Counted from the first letter of the stretch, positions 44,085-51,597 are shown. The stretch is DNA of 64,000 nucleotides from Mycobacterium sp. 852002-40037_SCH5390672 (GCF_001665875.1 NZ_LZTA01000129.1:30262-94261); one strand, 5' to 3'. Notes: a model not told the origin generated them from the letters alone. A program made the numbers and translations.

Positions 44085-44915
44085 TCAAACCTTGTTGCAG
44101 AAGCCCGCGTCGACGGGGAAGGTCACGCCGGTGACGTACTTCGCCTCGTCGGAGACCAGGTAGGCGATGGCGGCGCTGACGTCTTCGGGTTCGATCATTC
44201 CGACAGGCATCGGGTTCTGCAGATGGGGTCCCGCGCCGGGATTCTTCTCCAGGAATTCGGTCATGTCGTCATTGGTCGCCATCATCGTGTTCACCGCGGT
44301 GGGGTGCACGGTGTTCACCCGAATGCTCAGCGGTGCAAGGGCATTGGCTAGGGTACGCATCAGTCCGACGATCCCGTGTTTGGACGCCGCGTAGCCCAGG
44401 CCGCCGCCTTGCAGGCCACCGAAGCCCTTGATGCCGGCCGTCGAGCTGGTGAAGATGATGACCCCGCCGCGGTTACCGGACAGCAGATGCGGCACGGCCG
44501 CCCACGCCGTGTGATAGGCCCCGTCGAGGTTGACGCTGGTGACCGCGCGCCACTGCGCCAGCTCCTCCTCAATGCTCAACTGGCGAAACGCCAACGGCGC
44601 TATCCCGGCGTTGGCCAACACGATGTCGAGGCGCCCGAAATGCTGGACGCCGGCGTCCATCGCGGACTTCACTTGCACGAAGTCGCGCACATCGGCGACC
44701 GTGCCCAGCATCTTGCCGCCGGCCGCTTCGACCAGCTCCACCGTCTGGTCCAGTTCCTCGTGGGAGGCCATCGGATAGCCATTGGCGGGGATGTCGGCGC
44801 AGATGTCGATGCCGATGATGTTGGCGCCCTCCCGCGCGAGCCGCACCGCGTGGCTGCGACCCTGGCCGCGGGCCACCCCGGTGATGAAGGCGACTTTGCC
44901 ATCTATTGAACCCAC
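44085..44915 (-). CDS. Mycofactocin-type SDR dehydrogenase
   Basis: A 276-residue SDR that is the first gene of the operon. Motifs are AFITGVARGQGRSHAVRLAREGANIIGIDIC, NAGIAPLAF and YAASKHG. Like its neighbour it has the insert after IDIC (ADIPANGYPMASHEELDQTVELVE). It begins with a GTG at 44915 and diverges from a TetR gene, with 76 bp between the nearest possible starts. The gap contains two perfect palindromes, so it is probably under TetR control. The two SDRs share over half of their residues by eye. Confidence 0.88.
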   Translation of the reverse strand: MGSIDGKVAFITGVARGQGRSHAVRLAREGANIIGIDICADIPANGYPMASHEELDQTVELVEAAGGKMLGTVADVRDFVQVKSAMDAGVQHFGRLDIVLANAGIAPLAFRQLSIEEELAQWRAVTSVNLDGAYHTAWAAVPHLLSGNRGGVIIFTSSTAGIKGFGGLQGGGLGYAASKHGIVGLMRTLANALAPLSIRVNTVHPTAVNTMMATNDDMTEFLEKNPGAGPHLQNPMPVGMIEPEDVSAAIAYLVSDEAKYVTGVTFPVDAGFCNKV

Positions 44916-44958
44916 GGCGCTGTTCCTCGATTCTTGTTCATCAGCCCAGATCAGGGCA

Positions 44959-45001
44959 GAGTAACGCCGTTACTCACCTGCGCACAGTAACATGGTTACT
45001 G
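44959..45001. promoter_or_regulatory. Two perfect 17-bp TetR operator palindromes
   Basis: GAGTAAC-GCC-GTTACTC is at 44959-44975 and CAGTAAC-ATG-GTTACTG at 44985-45001. Both are perfect inverted repeats sharing the core AGTAAC-N3-GTTACT; their centres are 26 bp apart. The second one contains the first possible ATG of the TetR gene at its centre. They are the obvious binding sites for the divergent TetR regulator. Confidence 0.85.
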
Positions 45002-45630
45002 TGAAGTCAAAAGGGGCCGAACTGGATGCGGCGACCGGGGACGGCGCCCCCGGCCGGCGGGCGGATCCGATCCTGGACATCGTGGTCGAGATGCTCGATA
45101 GCGAGGGCTACGAGGCAGTTCAGCTGCGCGAGGTGGCGCGGCGGGCACGCGTGTCCCTGGCGACCATCTATAAGCGGTATCGCACCCGCGACGAACTTAT
45201 CGTCGCGGCCCTGGACGGCTGGATGGACGCCAATCGCTATGCGCGCCTGCCCTCGCTGATCGACGATCTACCCGGCGAGTCAATCTATGTAGACCTGATG
45301 CACGTGATGAGGACCATCTTCGAGCCGTGGGAAGGGCATCCATTGATGCTGCGCTCCTACTTCCAGGCGCGATCGGGGCCCGGCGGAAAGCGTCTCATTC
45401 AGCGCGGTGTCGATGCCGTCGTCCCCGTCGCCAAAGCCGTTCTGGCGCAAGCGGAGCCGGGATTCGCCAAAGACCTCGAGCTCATCCTCACCGGCGTCGT
45501 CTACGGACTTCTTACCCGATTCGCTCAGGGGGAGATCCACGTCACCGACATCGTGCCGGGTATCGAGCGCACCGTGTTCTGGCTGACCACGGCATATGAG
45601 AATGGTTCGGCCGGCGCAGCGCAGGGCTGA
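44992..45630 (+). CDS. TetR-family repressor
   Basis: Up to 212 residues. An ATG at 44992 lies in the centre of an operator palindrome; a GTG at 45001 is a better start if the TAACAT at 44988-44993 is its -10 element. The N-terminal HTH is complete (ILDIVVEMLDSEGYEAVQLREVARRARVSLATIYKRYRTRDELI). The ligand domain spans residues 75-205. It most likely represses the divergent SDR-SDR-CMD-ALDH operon and itself; the ligand is unknown. Confidence 0.88.
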   Translation: MVTVKSKGAELDAATGDGAPGRRADPILDIVVEMLDSEGYEAVQLREVARRARVSLATIYKRYRTRDELIVAALDGWMDANRYARLPSLIDDLPGESIYVDLMHVMRTIFEPWEGHPLMLRSYFQARSGPGGKRLIQRGVDAVVPVAKAVLAQAEPGFAKDLELILTGVVYGLLTRFAQGEIHVTDIVPGIERTVFWLTTAYENGSAGAAQG

Positions 45631-45772
45631 GGCGACGTCCCACGCCTGTCAACGGGCCGAAAATCCAATTATTCAACCTCTCATAAGCCGCTTTTTCCCG
45701 GCTGTCCCTATTGTTCGTCTTCATGCCGCCATGGGTCGACGGCATCGTGAACGCTCAGAAGAAAGGAAGCGC

Positions 45773-46123
45773 ATGATGCTCTCACCTCGCCGGCTGGCCG
45801 CATTGGCCATCCCCGTTATGGCGGGCGCGGCTCTCATTGCCAGCGCCGCGGTTGCCACCGCCGACCCCCTCGATGACGCGTACCTGGCTCAACTGCGCAC
45901 CGCCGGCTTCAGTTGGCCGCCCGACCATGACGCCGCGCTCACCGGGATGGGGCGCCTGATTTGCGACGACATCGGGTGGGGTTGGAAGTATGACCAGATT
46001 GCCCAGAGCATTCACCAAACGTTGGATTCGAGGAACGTGACGTTCGGGGACGTCGGATCGATGGTGAGTCTCGCGCATTCGACCTATTGCCCACTCCAGC
46101 AATGCTGGGGCACGCACTGCTGA
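45773..46123 (+). CDS. Exported DUF732 family protein
   Basis: A 116-residue protein; the start is an ATG at 45773 (a second ATG is next to it), with GAAAGGAAG upstream. The signal peptide runs to about residue 30 (ASAAVATAD). The mature part has DPLDDAYLAQLRTAGFSWPPD, then ICDDIGWGWKYDQIAQ, and ends YCPLQQCWGTHC. Compared with the other DUF732 proteins here, it has two extra Cys residues at its end. About 140 bases without a gene precede it. Confidence 0.8.
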   Translation: MMLSPRRLAALAIPVMAGAALIASAAVATADPLDDAYLAQLRTAGFSWPPDHDAALTGMGRLICDDIGWGWKYDQIAQSIHQTLDSRNVTFGDVGSMVSLAHSTYCPLQQCWGTHC

Positions 46124-46157
46124 GTGATACGAATCCCTTGTGCTGCAGTAATTGCAG

Positions 46158-46523
46158 TCACATAAGCGGGGGTGGCACCAGCCAGCCAAGCGAGGGGTCG
46201 ACATCGTCTTTGTATTGCGGGCAGTACGTGGCTACCGACAGGCCGATGAAGTAGCCGGACTGTCTCGGCGACAGGCCGGTTTGCTTCGTCAGCTGGATCG
46301 CCAGCATCGATACGTTCGGGTTGGTATCGATGCTCGTGCACACCGTGTGGGCTATTGCTATCGCATTATCGTTGTCGGGCATGGTGATTCCGCCCCTGGA
46401 TAGGCCGGCGATGAAGGCATCGTCGGTGTCGTCCGCGCAGGCCGGCGCTGGGCAGGCAAGCGCGGCAGCGGACAGGACAATCGCGCAGACGGCCGGCCGC
46501 TTCCCAACCTTCATCGGACTCAT
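46158..46523 (-). CDS. Exported DUF732 family protein
   Basis: A 121-residue protein; the start is at 46523 (GAGGGGAGGC ribosome binding site very close) or at the ATG at 46514. The signal peptide ends near APACADD. The DUF732 domain reads DTDDAFIAGLSRGGITMPDNDN, HTVCTSI, then LSVATYCPQYKDD. It is convergent with the preceding DUF732 gene, 34 bases between stops. It is the fourth clear DUF732 member in this window. Confidence 0.8.
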   Translation of the reverse strand: MSPMKVGKRPAVCAIVLSAAALACPAPACADDTDDAFIAGLSRGGITMPDNDNAIAIAHTVCTSIDTNPNVSMLAIQLTKQTGLSPRQSGYFIGLSVATYCPQYKDDVDPSLGWLVPPPLM

Positions 46524-46637
46524 AGCCTCCCCTCTGTGCGCGGGCCAATCGGCGTGCGGTCAAGGATGACTTCAATGAACGATAGTCGACATCGCGGTGT
46601 CCTTCTTGCCGCGGAGCTGGTGCGTCGATACCGAATC

Positions 46638-47012
46638 TCAGGACGAGCAGTGGGTGGCCTTGATCCGCCCGTTGGGTGAACCCAGCTTGGCCAGCGCATC
46701 CGACGTGGATGCGGTGCTGTCGGGGCCCGAACCGCCTTGGAACCGGCCGGAGACGCGGTCGAACGCCACCGATGCGCAGCCGTTGCGCGTGCCGGCCACC
46801 ACTTCACAGACATCACCGGCTTCGGCGGTGCAGTGCGCGAGTGCGAGTTGATTTGCCTGGTCCTGACTGCCGCCGGTGCCCCAGCCGGCGGCGCGTCCGC
46901 TGCCGACGGACACGGCCAGGGCAACGAAGTCATCCTCGGCGGAGGCTGTCGGCGCCGGCAGCGCGACGATCGCGCAACCAACCGCAACGACGACGGCAAT
47001 GATTGACCGCAC
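46638..47012 (-). CDS. Exported DUF4189 family protein
   Basis: About 124 residues. The better start is the GTG at 47012, because AAGGAGCGGGCC is placed correctly upstream of it; the ATG at 47030 has no ribosome binding site. The signal peptide ends near APTASAED. The mature domain matches DUF4189: DFVALAVSVGSGRAAGWGTG, then a segment NQLALAHC, CEVVAGTRNGCASVAFD. The Cys residues occur in pairs. It lies just downstream of the small protein gene at 47032 on the same strand. Confidence 0.75.
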   Translation of the reverse strand: MRSIIAVVVAVGCAIVALPAPTASAEDDFVALAVSVGSGRAAGWGTGGSQDQANQLALAHCTAEAGDVCEVVAGTRNGCASVAFDRVSGRFQGGSGPDSTASTSDALAKLGSPNGRIKATHCSS

Positions 47013-47031
47013 CGGCCCGCTCCTTTGCATG

Positions 47032-47259
47032 CTAGGGATTGTCCTCCGGGTCTTCAGCCAGGTAGGTGACGTCGTACCACCGCGTGGATGGTGCGGCGTC
47101 GTAGGCCTCGGTCACGGTTGCCTGCTCCAGGCGGACGTCAGTCAGGTGCGGATTGTCCACGCGGATGCGGTCTTCGAGCTCGGCATGCAGTGCATCGCCG
47201 TCCAGGGTGATGTCCGCGAGTGCCTTGCCCGTGTACCTCGTCCAACTCACGCCACACAT
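47032..47259 (-). CDS. Small conserved-looking protein of unknown function
   Basis: A 75-residue acidic protein (TRYTGKALADITLDGDALHAELEDRI...SARYDVTYLAEDPEDNP). It has no signal sequence, membrane segment or cysteine pairs beyond Cys2. The pattern of a central helix flanked by strands suggests a small alpha/beta fold. Its frame ends 20 bases upstream of the DUF4189 start, so the two may be co-transcribed. I do not recognise its family. Confidence 0.55.
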   Translation of the reverse strand: MCGVSWTRYTGKALADITLDGDALHAELEDRIRVDNPHLTDVRLEQATVTEAYDAAPSTRWYDVTYLAEDPEDNP

Positions 47260-47500
47260 TGTGCTCCGGGCGACGGGCCACGTGACAATTCGGCCGCGGG
47301 GGTATATTGCAACCCGCCGCTGGGCCGCGCAAAATTCTCAGGTCAGCCGATTGATGATCTGGAAAGTCCGGGCGACCGCGTGAGTAAGTCCCGCGAAGGG
47401 TGCTTTCAGGCCGGGAGACTCATTACCGGCCGTGAAGGAGGGCGATGAATCGCCAAAGTGTCTGCGGCATCGGCAATTCGCTGGTGCTGATGGGTTGAGC

Positions 47501-47692
47501 GTGACCCTTAAACGTGTCGACGAATTGAAGCCCGGAGACAGGATCCGCATGAAGGTCGGGCACGCTACCGTCGTTGCGACCGAACCCCTTGACGACGACC
47601 GCACCCTGCTGACCTTCACCTACGGGACGAAGGGCGCCGCCGACAGCGCTGTCACCGTGGATGTTCTCGACGATGACGAGTGGGGTTGGTAA
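47501..47692 (+). CDS. Small protein of unknown function
   Basis: A 63-residue protein from a GTG at 47501 (MTLKRVDELKPGDRIRMKVG). It is beta-strand-rich, with VDELKPGDRI and a repeated pattern of alternating hydrophobic residues, and ends in an acidic DDDEWGW tail. It has the feel of a small regulatory or RNA-binding-like SH3-type domain, but no family can be named. Upstream, 47260-47500 (about 240 bp) contains nothing I can recognise. Confidence 0.5.
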   Translation: MTLKRVDELKPGDRIRMKVGHATVVATEPLDDDRTLLTFTYGTKGAADSAVTVDVLDDDEWGW

Positions 47693-47813
47693 GGCGCGGA
47701 GCACGTGAGCCGGCGAACCCGCTTCAGCGGGATTCGGTTTATCGCCCGGGACCTTGTCGGGCGGCGGTTCGGCATATGACTATTGAAGGGGTACGGAACC
47801 CGGAGGGGGAAAG

Positions 47814-48314
47814 ATGACTCCACACCGTCTGAAATGCTTCGTCGGTTTATCCGCCGCGCCGCTGGCAATTGCGGTGTCGCTTCCCCCGACGGCCTTCGCC
47901 GACAATCCGTCCTGGAATGGTCAATACGCGATCACCTTCATGGTTGGTCCAAAGGCCGGGACCAGCATGGCGGTCGGCAATCCGGAGGTGCAGCACACCG
48001 AAACCTATGGGTTGCGCTCGAACTGTACGAACGGAAAGTGCGTCGCCACGATCATCAGTGGCCCTCCGCCCACCAACCCGACCGTTCCCCAGCCGGTTCA
48101 GTTCACCTGGGATGGAAAGTCCTGGTCGCAGGTCAACGACTTTCAATGGGACTGCATGATGCCCGACACCACGATCCAATGGAATCCGGCCCGAGCCGAG
48201 GTGCACTACACGCCCCAACCCGACGGGACGCTTGCCGGCGTCATGCACACCGACATCTTGAGCGGTGCGTGCCAAGGCACGATCGACATGGATATGACGG
48301 CCGAGCGTGTGTGA
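47814..48314 (+). CDS. Exported protein of unknown function
   Basis: A 166-residue protein; the ATG at 47814 is preceded by GGAGGGGGAAAG. The signal peptide ends near PTAFADN. The mature part is a compact beta-rich domain with four Cys (RSNCTNGKCVATI, DFQWDCMM, LSGACQGTI), probably two disulfides. Similar Trp-containing four-Cys exported domains are common in mycobacteria, including parts of some serine/threonine-kinase-linked proteins; I cannot assign a role. Confidence 0.75.
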   Translation: MTPHRLKCFVGLSAAPLAIAVSLPPTAFADNPSWNGQYAITFMVGPKAGTSMAVGNPEVQHTETYGLRSNCTNGKCVATIISGPPPTNPTVPQPVQFTWDGKSWSQVNDFQWDCMMPDTTIQWNPARAEVHYTPQPDGTLAGVMHTDILSGACQGTIDMDMTAERV

Positions 48315-48346
48315 GTCAGCTACGCCCGAACGATAAATACTCAGGT

Positions 48347-48634
48347 TCACGGTTGCGGCGGCGCTGGCGGTGGCGCCGGCGGGTTATCCCAACTCCCCGG
48401 CGTGCCAGCGGGGACCTGCACTCCGAGCCAGTTGCACGGCATCATCGACCGCCACGCGATGAACGCGCACTGCTGCTCGGGTGTCAACGGGCTGGGACCC
48501 GCGCACGGCGGCGCTCCGGGCGCACCACATACCGGGTCGGCCGACGCTGGCGGCGCGCAGACCTATGCAGCAGCCGCGAACATCAACGCGATGGCGGTAA
48601 TGATCGTGGTGACGAGACGTCGGGTGGGGTGCAT
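48347..48634 (-). pseudogene. Small exported protein gene with in-frame amber stop
   Basis: The minus-strand frame starts at an ATG at 48634 with a typical signal peptide (basic start, then TTIITAIALMFAAAA), but codon 24 is TAG (48563-48565). After it the frame continues without interruption as an intact mature protein: ASADPVCGAPGAPP, CAGPSPLTPEQQCAFIAW, MPCNWLGVQVPAG, ending NPPAPPPAPPQP at a TGA at 48347. Without the stop it would be a 95-residue exported Cys/Pro-rich protein. The nonsense codon lies in the signal sequence with no usable restart, so the gene is broken in this sequence. Confidence 0.75.
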
Positions 48635-48671
48635 CGGCGTGGCCGTGGGGAAGTGCTGTATACAGCCCTTC

Positions 48672-49229
48672 TCAGGTGTGGACCTTCCAGCCCGCTAACG
48701 GGGTCGGTGCCGCCGGGGCATCGGGATCGCTGAACTCGATGTAAACGTCGCCTTGGTTGATGGTGCCGTCATAGGCGATAAACCCGTGGGCGGTTTGGCC
48801 GTTGGTGACGCTGCCCGAGCGCAGGGGTGGCGTCTTGTTGATCTTCTGGTAGTCGACCATGGACGAGCCGCCCTGGACTTCCCGGTTCGGGTCTTGCCTC
48901 CACGGAGAAGAGGCCGCGGTTACGGAGGCCTGGCTGTAGTTGAAGGGCGCGTTGGACTTGCCGGCGATGGTCAGTTCGATGACGTTGCAACCCCGGCCGC
49001 CGGAGCAACCGGACGAGACCCAGGTCGCGCTGTTGAGCGTGACGTCGGCGGTCGCGGTGCTGTACTCCGTGACATGAATACTGGTACCGGCTTTTCCGGT
49101 TGGGAAAGGTGACTGTTGGGGTGACGGGTCGGCGGCGCCGTGGGGCGCAGCCAGACACGCTGTTAACGCCAGCGTCGCTGCGAGAGCGCTCATGCCAAGA
49201 GGTCTGGTCACTGCGCGAAGATAGCGCAT
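48672..49229 (-). CDS. Exported protein with immunoglobulin-like (DUF4352/MPT63-like) domain
   Basis: A 185-residue protein; the start is the ATG at 49229 (MRYLRAVTRPLG). The signal peptide, about residues 1-35, ends near HGAADPS. The mature domain alternates short strands: SIHVTEYSTATADVTLNSATW, NVIELTIAGKSNAPFNYSQA, and a closing VTNGQTAHGFIAYDG.INQGDVYIEFSDP. This resembles telokin-like/MPT63 domains, and the two Cys of the central strands (SSGCSGGRGC) would form a disulfide. The assignment is by pattern only. Confidence 0.7.
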   Translation of the reverse strand: MRYLRAVTRPLGMSALAATLALTACLAAPHGAADPSPQQSPFPTGKAGTSIHVTEYSTATADVTLNSATWVSSGCSGGRGCNVIELTIAGKSNAPFNYSQASVTAASSPWRQDPNREVQGGSSMVDYQKINKTPPLRSGSVTNGQTAHGFIAYDGTINQGDVYIEFSDPDAPAAPTPLAGWKVHT

Positions 49230-49362
49230 GGGGGAGTTCGCGGCGAATTCGCGACGCGACGCACCGTTTTCCAGAATGCGAGAACCAATGAAAAGCATTG
49301 GTGTATAACGTATTTCAGAAAATGGGCAAGTGCTTGACGGTGATTTGGCCGGGGTGTTTGCG

Positions 49363-49662
49363 CTAGTGCGGCAAGTTGGCCAGATAACACCGCACTCGGG
49401 TGGCGGCGTCGTCCGGCTTGACCCCCATATTGATCAATCTTTGAACGACTTGGTCCGAGGGCACGGCAGAACCGATGTCGTTATCGATCACATGAAGGCT
49501 GGGAAACCAATTCTCTGCGGCTACTCCCGGTGGTGGGGGCTTCGCATCGCCCCCTATGCACTGAACGTAACCATTGACGCCAGTGTCAGCGTGAGCCGAC
49601 GGCGCACCCATCGGCACAGCAATGGCGATGCCGACCGTCGCAGCGGCGTAGATGAGACGCAT
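49363..49662 (-). CDS. Small exported protein (DUF732-like)
   Basis: A 99-residue protein. The signal peptide is residues 1-25 (ending APSAHADT). The mature part contains YVQCIGGDAKPPPPG, then VVQRLINMGVKPDDAATRVRCYLANLP, with two Cys. It resembles the DUF732 set in length, signal type and Cys spacing, but the domain match is weak. It is convergent with nothing nearby and lies 171 bases before the universal stress protein start on the other strand. Confidence 0.65.
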   Translation of the reverse strand: MRLIYAAATVGIAIAVPMGAPSAHADTGVNGYVQCIGGDAKPPPPGVAAENWFPSLHVIDNDIGSAVPSDQVVQRLINMGVKPDDAATRVRCYLANLPH

Positions 49663-49817
49663 GCGGGCATTATTCCGTGTTCGCCCGATTTAACCAATGA
49701 CCAATCTGAAGAAGCCACCGCGAACCAGGCTCTCGACGGTGCATGACGGTCCGGCTGGTACCCCGGGCGGCGGACCGACTCCACTCGATTTTCACTCCAA
49801 CGAGCCGCCGGCGGCCT

Positions 49818-49823
49818 TACACT
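49818..49823 (+). promoter_or_regulatory. -10 element of the universal stress protein gene
   Basis: TACACT fits TANNNT and ends nine bases before the ATG at 49833, so the transcript would have almost no leader. I see no DosR-type box immediately upstream. Confidence 0.35.
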
Positions 49824-49832
49824 GCATGAGAA

Positions 49833-50291
49833 ATGAGCGCCTATCAGACCGTCGTGGTCGGCACCGATGGCTCGGACTCGTCGCTGCGTGCGGTGGGGCG
49901 CGCAGCCGCGATCGCCGCGGATCACGGCGCGAAATTGATTGTTGCGACGGCGCATCTCGCCGTCCCCGAGGAACGCGGCCGCTACGCCATCCCGCCCGGG
50001 AGCGACCACGGTCAGGACTACCGGACGGTGGGCCAGGCCCCCTTTTACGCGATCCTGCGGGACGCCACGGAGCGGGCGCACCAAGCCGGAGCCAAGAACG
50101 TGGAGGAGAAGTCGATCGTCGGTGCTCCCATCAACGCGCTGGTGCAGCTTGCCGAGGACGTCCGTGCCGACCTGCTGGTCGTCGGCAACGTCGGACTCAA
50201 CAGCGTCGCCGGCCGGTTGCTGGGATCGGTCCCATCCGCCGTATCCCGCCGGGCCAAGACCGACGTGTTGATCGTCCACACCAGCGACTGA
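49833..50291 (+). CDS. Universal stress protein, UspA family
   Basis: A 152-residue single-domain universal stress protein. The start is TVVVGTDGSDSSLRAVGRAA and the ATP-binding signature is LLVVGNVGLNSVAGRLLGSV (a G-2x-G-9x-G-S pattern) ending SAVSRRAKTDVLIVHT. Single-domain UspA proteins bind ATP and act in stress or dormancy responses. No neighbouring gene gives a specific clue. The protein has all the usual nucleotide contacts by eye. Confidence 0.9.
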   Translation: MSAYQTVVVGTDGSDSSLRAVGRAAAIAADHGAKLIVATAHLAVPEERGRYAIPPGSDHGQDYRTVGQAPFYAILRDATERAHQAGAKNVEEKSIVGAPINALVQLAEDVRADLLVVGNVGLNSVAGRLLGSVPSAVSRRAKTDVLIVHTSD

Positions 50292-50392
50292 GGCATCGTC
50301 ACGGATCGGATCGACTCGCCCCTTGCCAACGGGATTGTTCGGCTGGACCCGATCATGCCGAAGCTACGTTTGGCCGGGCATGGGGCGCAAAG

Positions 50393-50680
50393 TCATCCGT
50401 GAGCGGCGTCGGCCGCGGCAATCAACGCCCGGCCCAGCTTCCGGGCTTCGGCTGGCGCGATGATCGGGGTATCGGGACAGTCAATGACGACGTGGCACTC
50501 AGCGTGCCCGTCAACGTATTGCCGCCCGACGACGGAGACCACGATATCGGCCCCTGGCAGCCCATGGCCGGCGTGGTTGATACTCCACTCCGGGCCGTCG
50601 AACACCCTGAAGGCTGCCCCGACGTTGACCCATTCGTCGACCACGGTTGCCCCGGCCGGCGGTGCGAGGTTGGATTTCAT
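50393..50680 (-). CDS. Hypothetical protein
   Basis: A 95-residue soluble protein, start ATG at 50680. The sequence is beta-rich in the middle (WSINHAGHGLPGADIVVSVVG) followed by the helix ARKLGRALIAAADAAHG, with Cys in AECHVVIDC. No signal or membrane segment. Its strand-strand-helix pattern might be a small ligand-binding or immunity-like fold, but no family is recognised. It ends 100 bases after the universal stress gene, convergent with it. Confidence 0.6.
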   Translation of the reverse strand: MKSNLAPPAGATVVDEWVNVGAAFRVFDGPEWSINHAGHGLPGADIVVSVVGRQYVDGHAECHVVIDCPDTPIIAPAEARKLGRALIAAADAAHG

Positions 50681-50883
50681 GACTAGATCGTTTCCGCGAT
50701 CCCGGGCGCGGGCACGAGTAGTGCACTACTCCACTTGTGCTGACACGGTCAACGTATCGCTAGAAGTGGCTCCCACGGTCGCAATGAAAGCGGACGACTT
50801 GGGATCGAGCCCAAGAACGTGACACGTAGCTGAAGAGGTCGGGCCTGTTCTACCCAAAAAGCTCAAGGGCCAGTAGCCTAGAC

Positions 50884-51024
50884 ATGCGTAAAACAGTGCC
50901 GCTACCACGAATCGGGCCAATGATGCTACGTCGAATCCTCGCCGCCCTCGTCATCGTCGTCGCCGGCTCCATGGCACCGGCTTGCACGTGCTCGCCAGAT
51001 CCGATAATCACCGCCTGCACCTAG
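50884..51024 (+). CDS. Very small exported/lipoprotein-like peptide
   Basis: A 46-codon frame: MRKTVPLPRIGPMMLRRI, then a hydrophobic stretch (LAALVIVVAGSMAPA), then CTCSPDPIITACT at the end. This is a signal-peptide-like N-terminus followed by only about 13 residues with three Cys. The region from 50681 to 50883 upstream shows nothing else. A similar peptide is encoded on the other strand at 51110-51238. No Shine-Dalgarno is strong here, so the call is tentative. Confidence 0.35.
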   Translation: MRKTVPLPRIGPMMLRRILAALVIVVAGSMAPACTCSPDPIITACT

Positions 51025-51109
51025 GGACTGACCACCTAGTCGCGTAGAACCCGACCATGGCGGTCGTTTTGACCCAGCTGGTCGCTGCTCGTGCGACCAG
51101 CGCAGGTGA

Positions 51110-51238
51110 TCAGCAGCCGACGAAGGAGCCGCCCGCGGGGCACGTGGGGATGCTCACGATAGGTACGCAGCTCACCGACGTCGTTGAGACGGCGAACGCG
51201 AGCAGCAGCGCAAACAAAACCTTCTTTCCCCTGGTCAT
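51110..51238 (-). CDS. Very small lipoprotein-like peptide
   Basis: A 42-residue peptide from an ATG at 51238: MTRGKKVLFALLLAFAVSTT, then the lipobox-like SVSC, then VPIVSIPTCPAGGSFVGC. The layout (basic start, one hydrophobic segment, Cys, short tail with two more Cys) matches a prolipoprotein. It lies head to head with the peptide at 50884. It may be real, but short frames of this kind can arise by chance. Confidence 0.4.
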   Translation of the reverse strand: MTRGKKVLFALLLAFAVSTTSVSCVPIVSIPTCPAGGSFVGC

Positions 51239-51390
51239 AGTCTGCAGAGCGTACGCCCGCCCGGAGATCCCCCGCGGCGCTTTCCGCAGCAACAGCGGAA
51301 AAACCCCGAGCAGCCGCGAGGCTATGGGAAACGCGTGGGCATCCCCACCGAAAAGCCGAACTTTCTGAGCGGTACGAGAAGGCGCGTTCT

Positions 51391-51597
51391 GTGCCGAACA
51401 AGTTGAAGCTGAGCGCTGAGGTTCGCTTGCTCGAGCAGGCGGTGGCTCGGTTGGTCCGACAGGTGAATCCGGACGTCCCGGAGCGTGAGAGTCCCCGGAC
51501 ACGTCGGGCTCGGCGGGCTGCACATGCGCGACGGGATCGCGATGGCTCGAGTCAGGGGAGGCTCGCTCCTTTGCATTGCTCAGGAGAAGAAATTTAG
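51391..51597 (+). CDS. Small basic protein, possibly phage-derived
   Basis: A 68-residue protein from a GTG at 51391 (NKLKLSAEVRLLEQAVARL). The first half is a helical, Leu-rich segment; the second is Arg-rich (SPRTRRARRAAHARRDRDG). Small genes of this layout occur near phage integrase or terminase genes in mycobacteria, which fits the phage fragments further right, but I cannot assign it. It marks the left edge of the region of altered content. Confidence 0.4.
   Translation: MPNKLKLSAEVRLLEQAVARLVRQVNPDVPERESPRTRRARRAAHARRDRDGSSQGRLAPLHCSGEEI

Noticed and set aside
45660..45770. Terminator or small RNA between the TetR gene and the DUF732 gene
   Set aside because: A short AGCCG/CGGCT pairing around a T/C loop is present, but the stem is only five base pairs; not strong enough to list.
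50726..50920. A 64-codon minus-strand frame with a hydrophobic start
   Set aside because: It overlaps the plus-strand small exported peptide; no ribosome binding site and no typical signal cleavage region, so neither is well supported and the minus frame is weaker.
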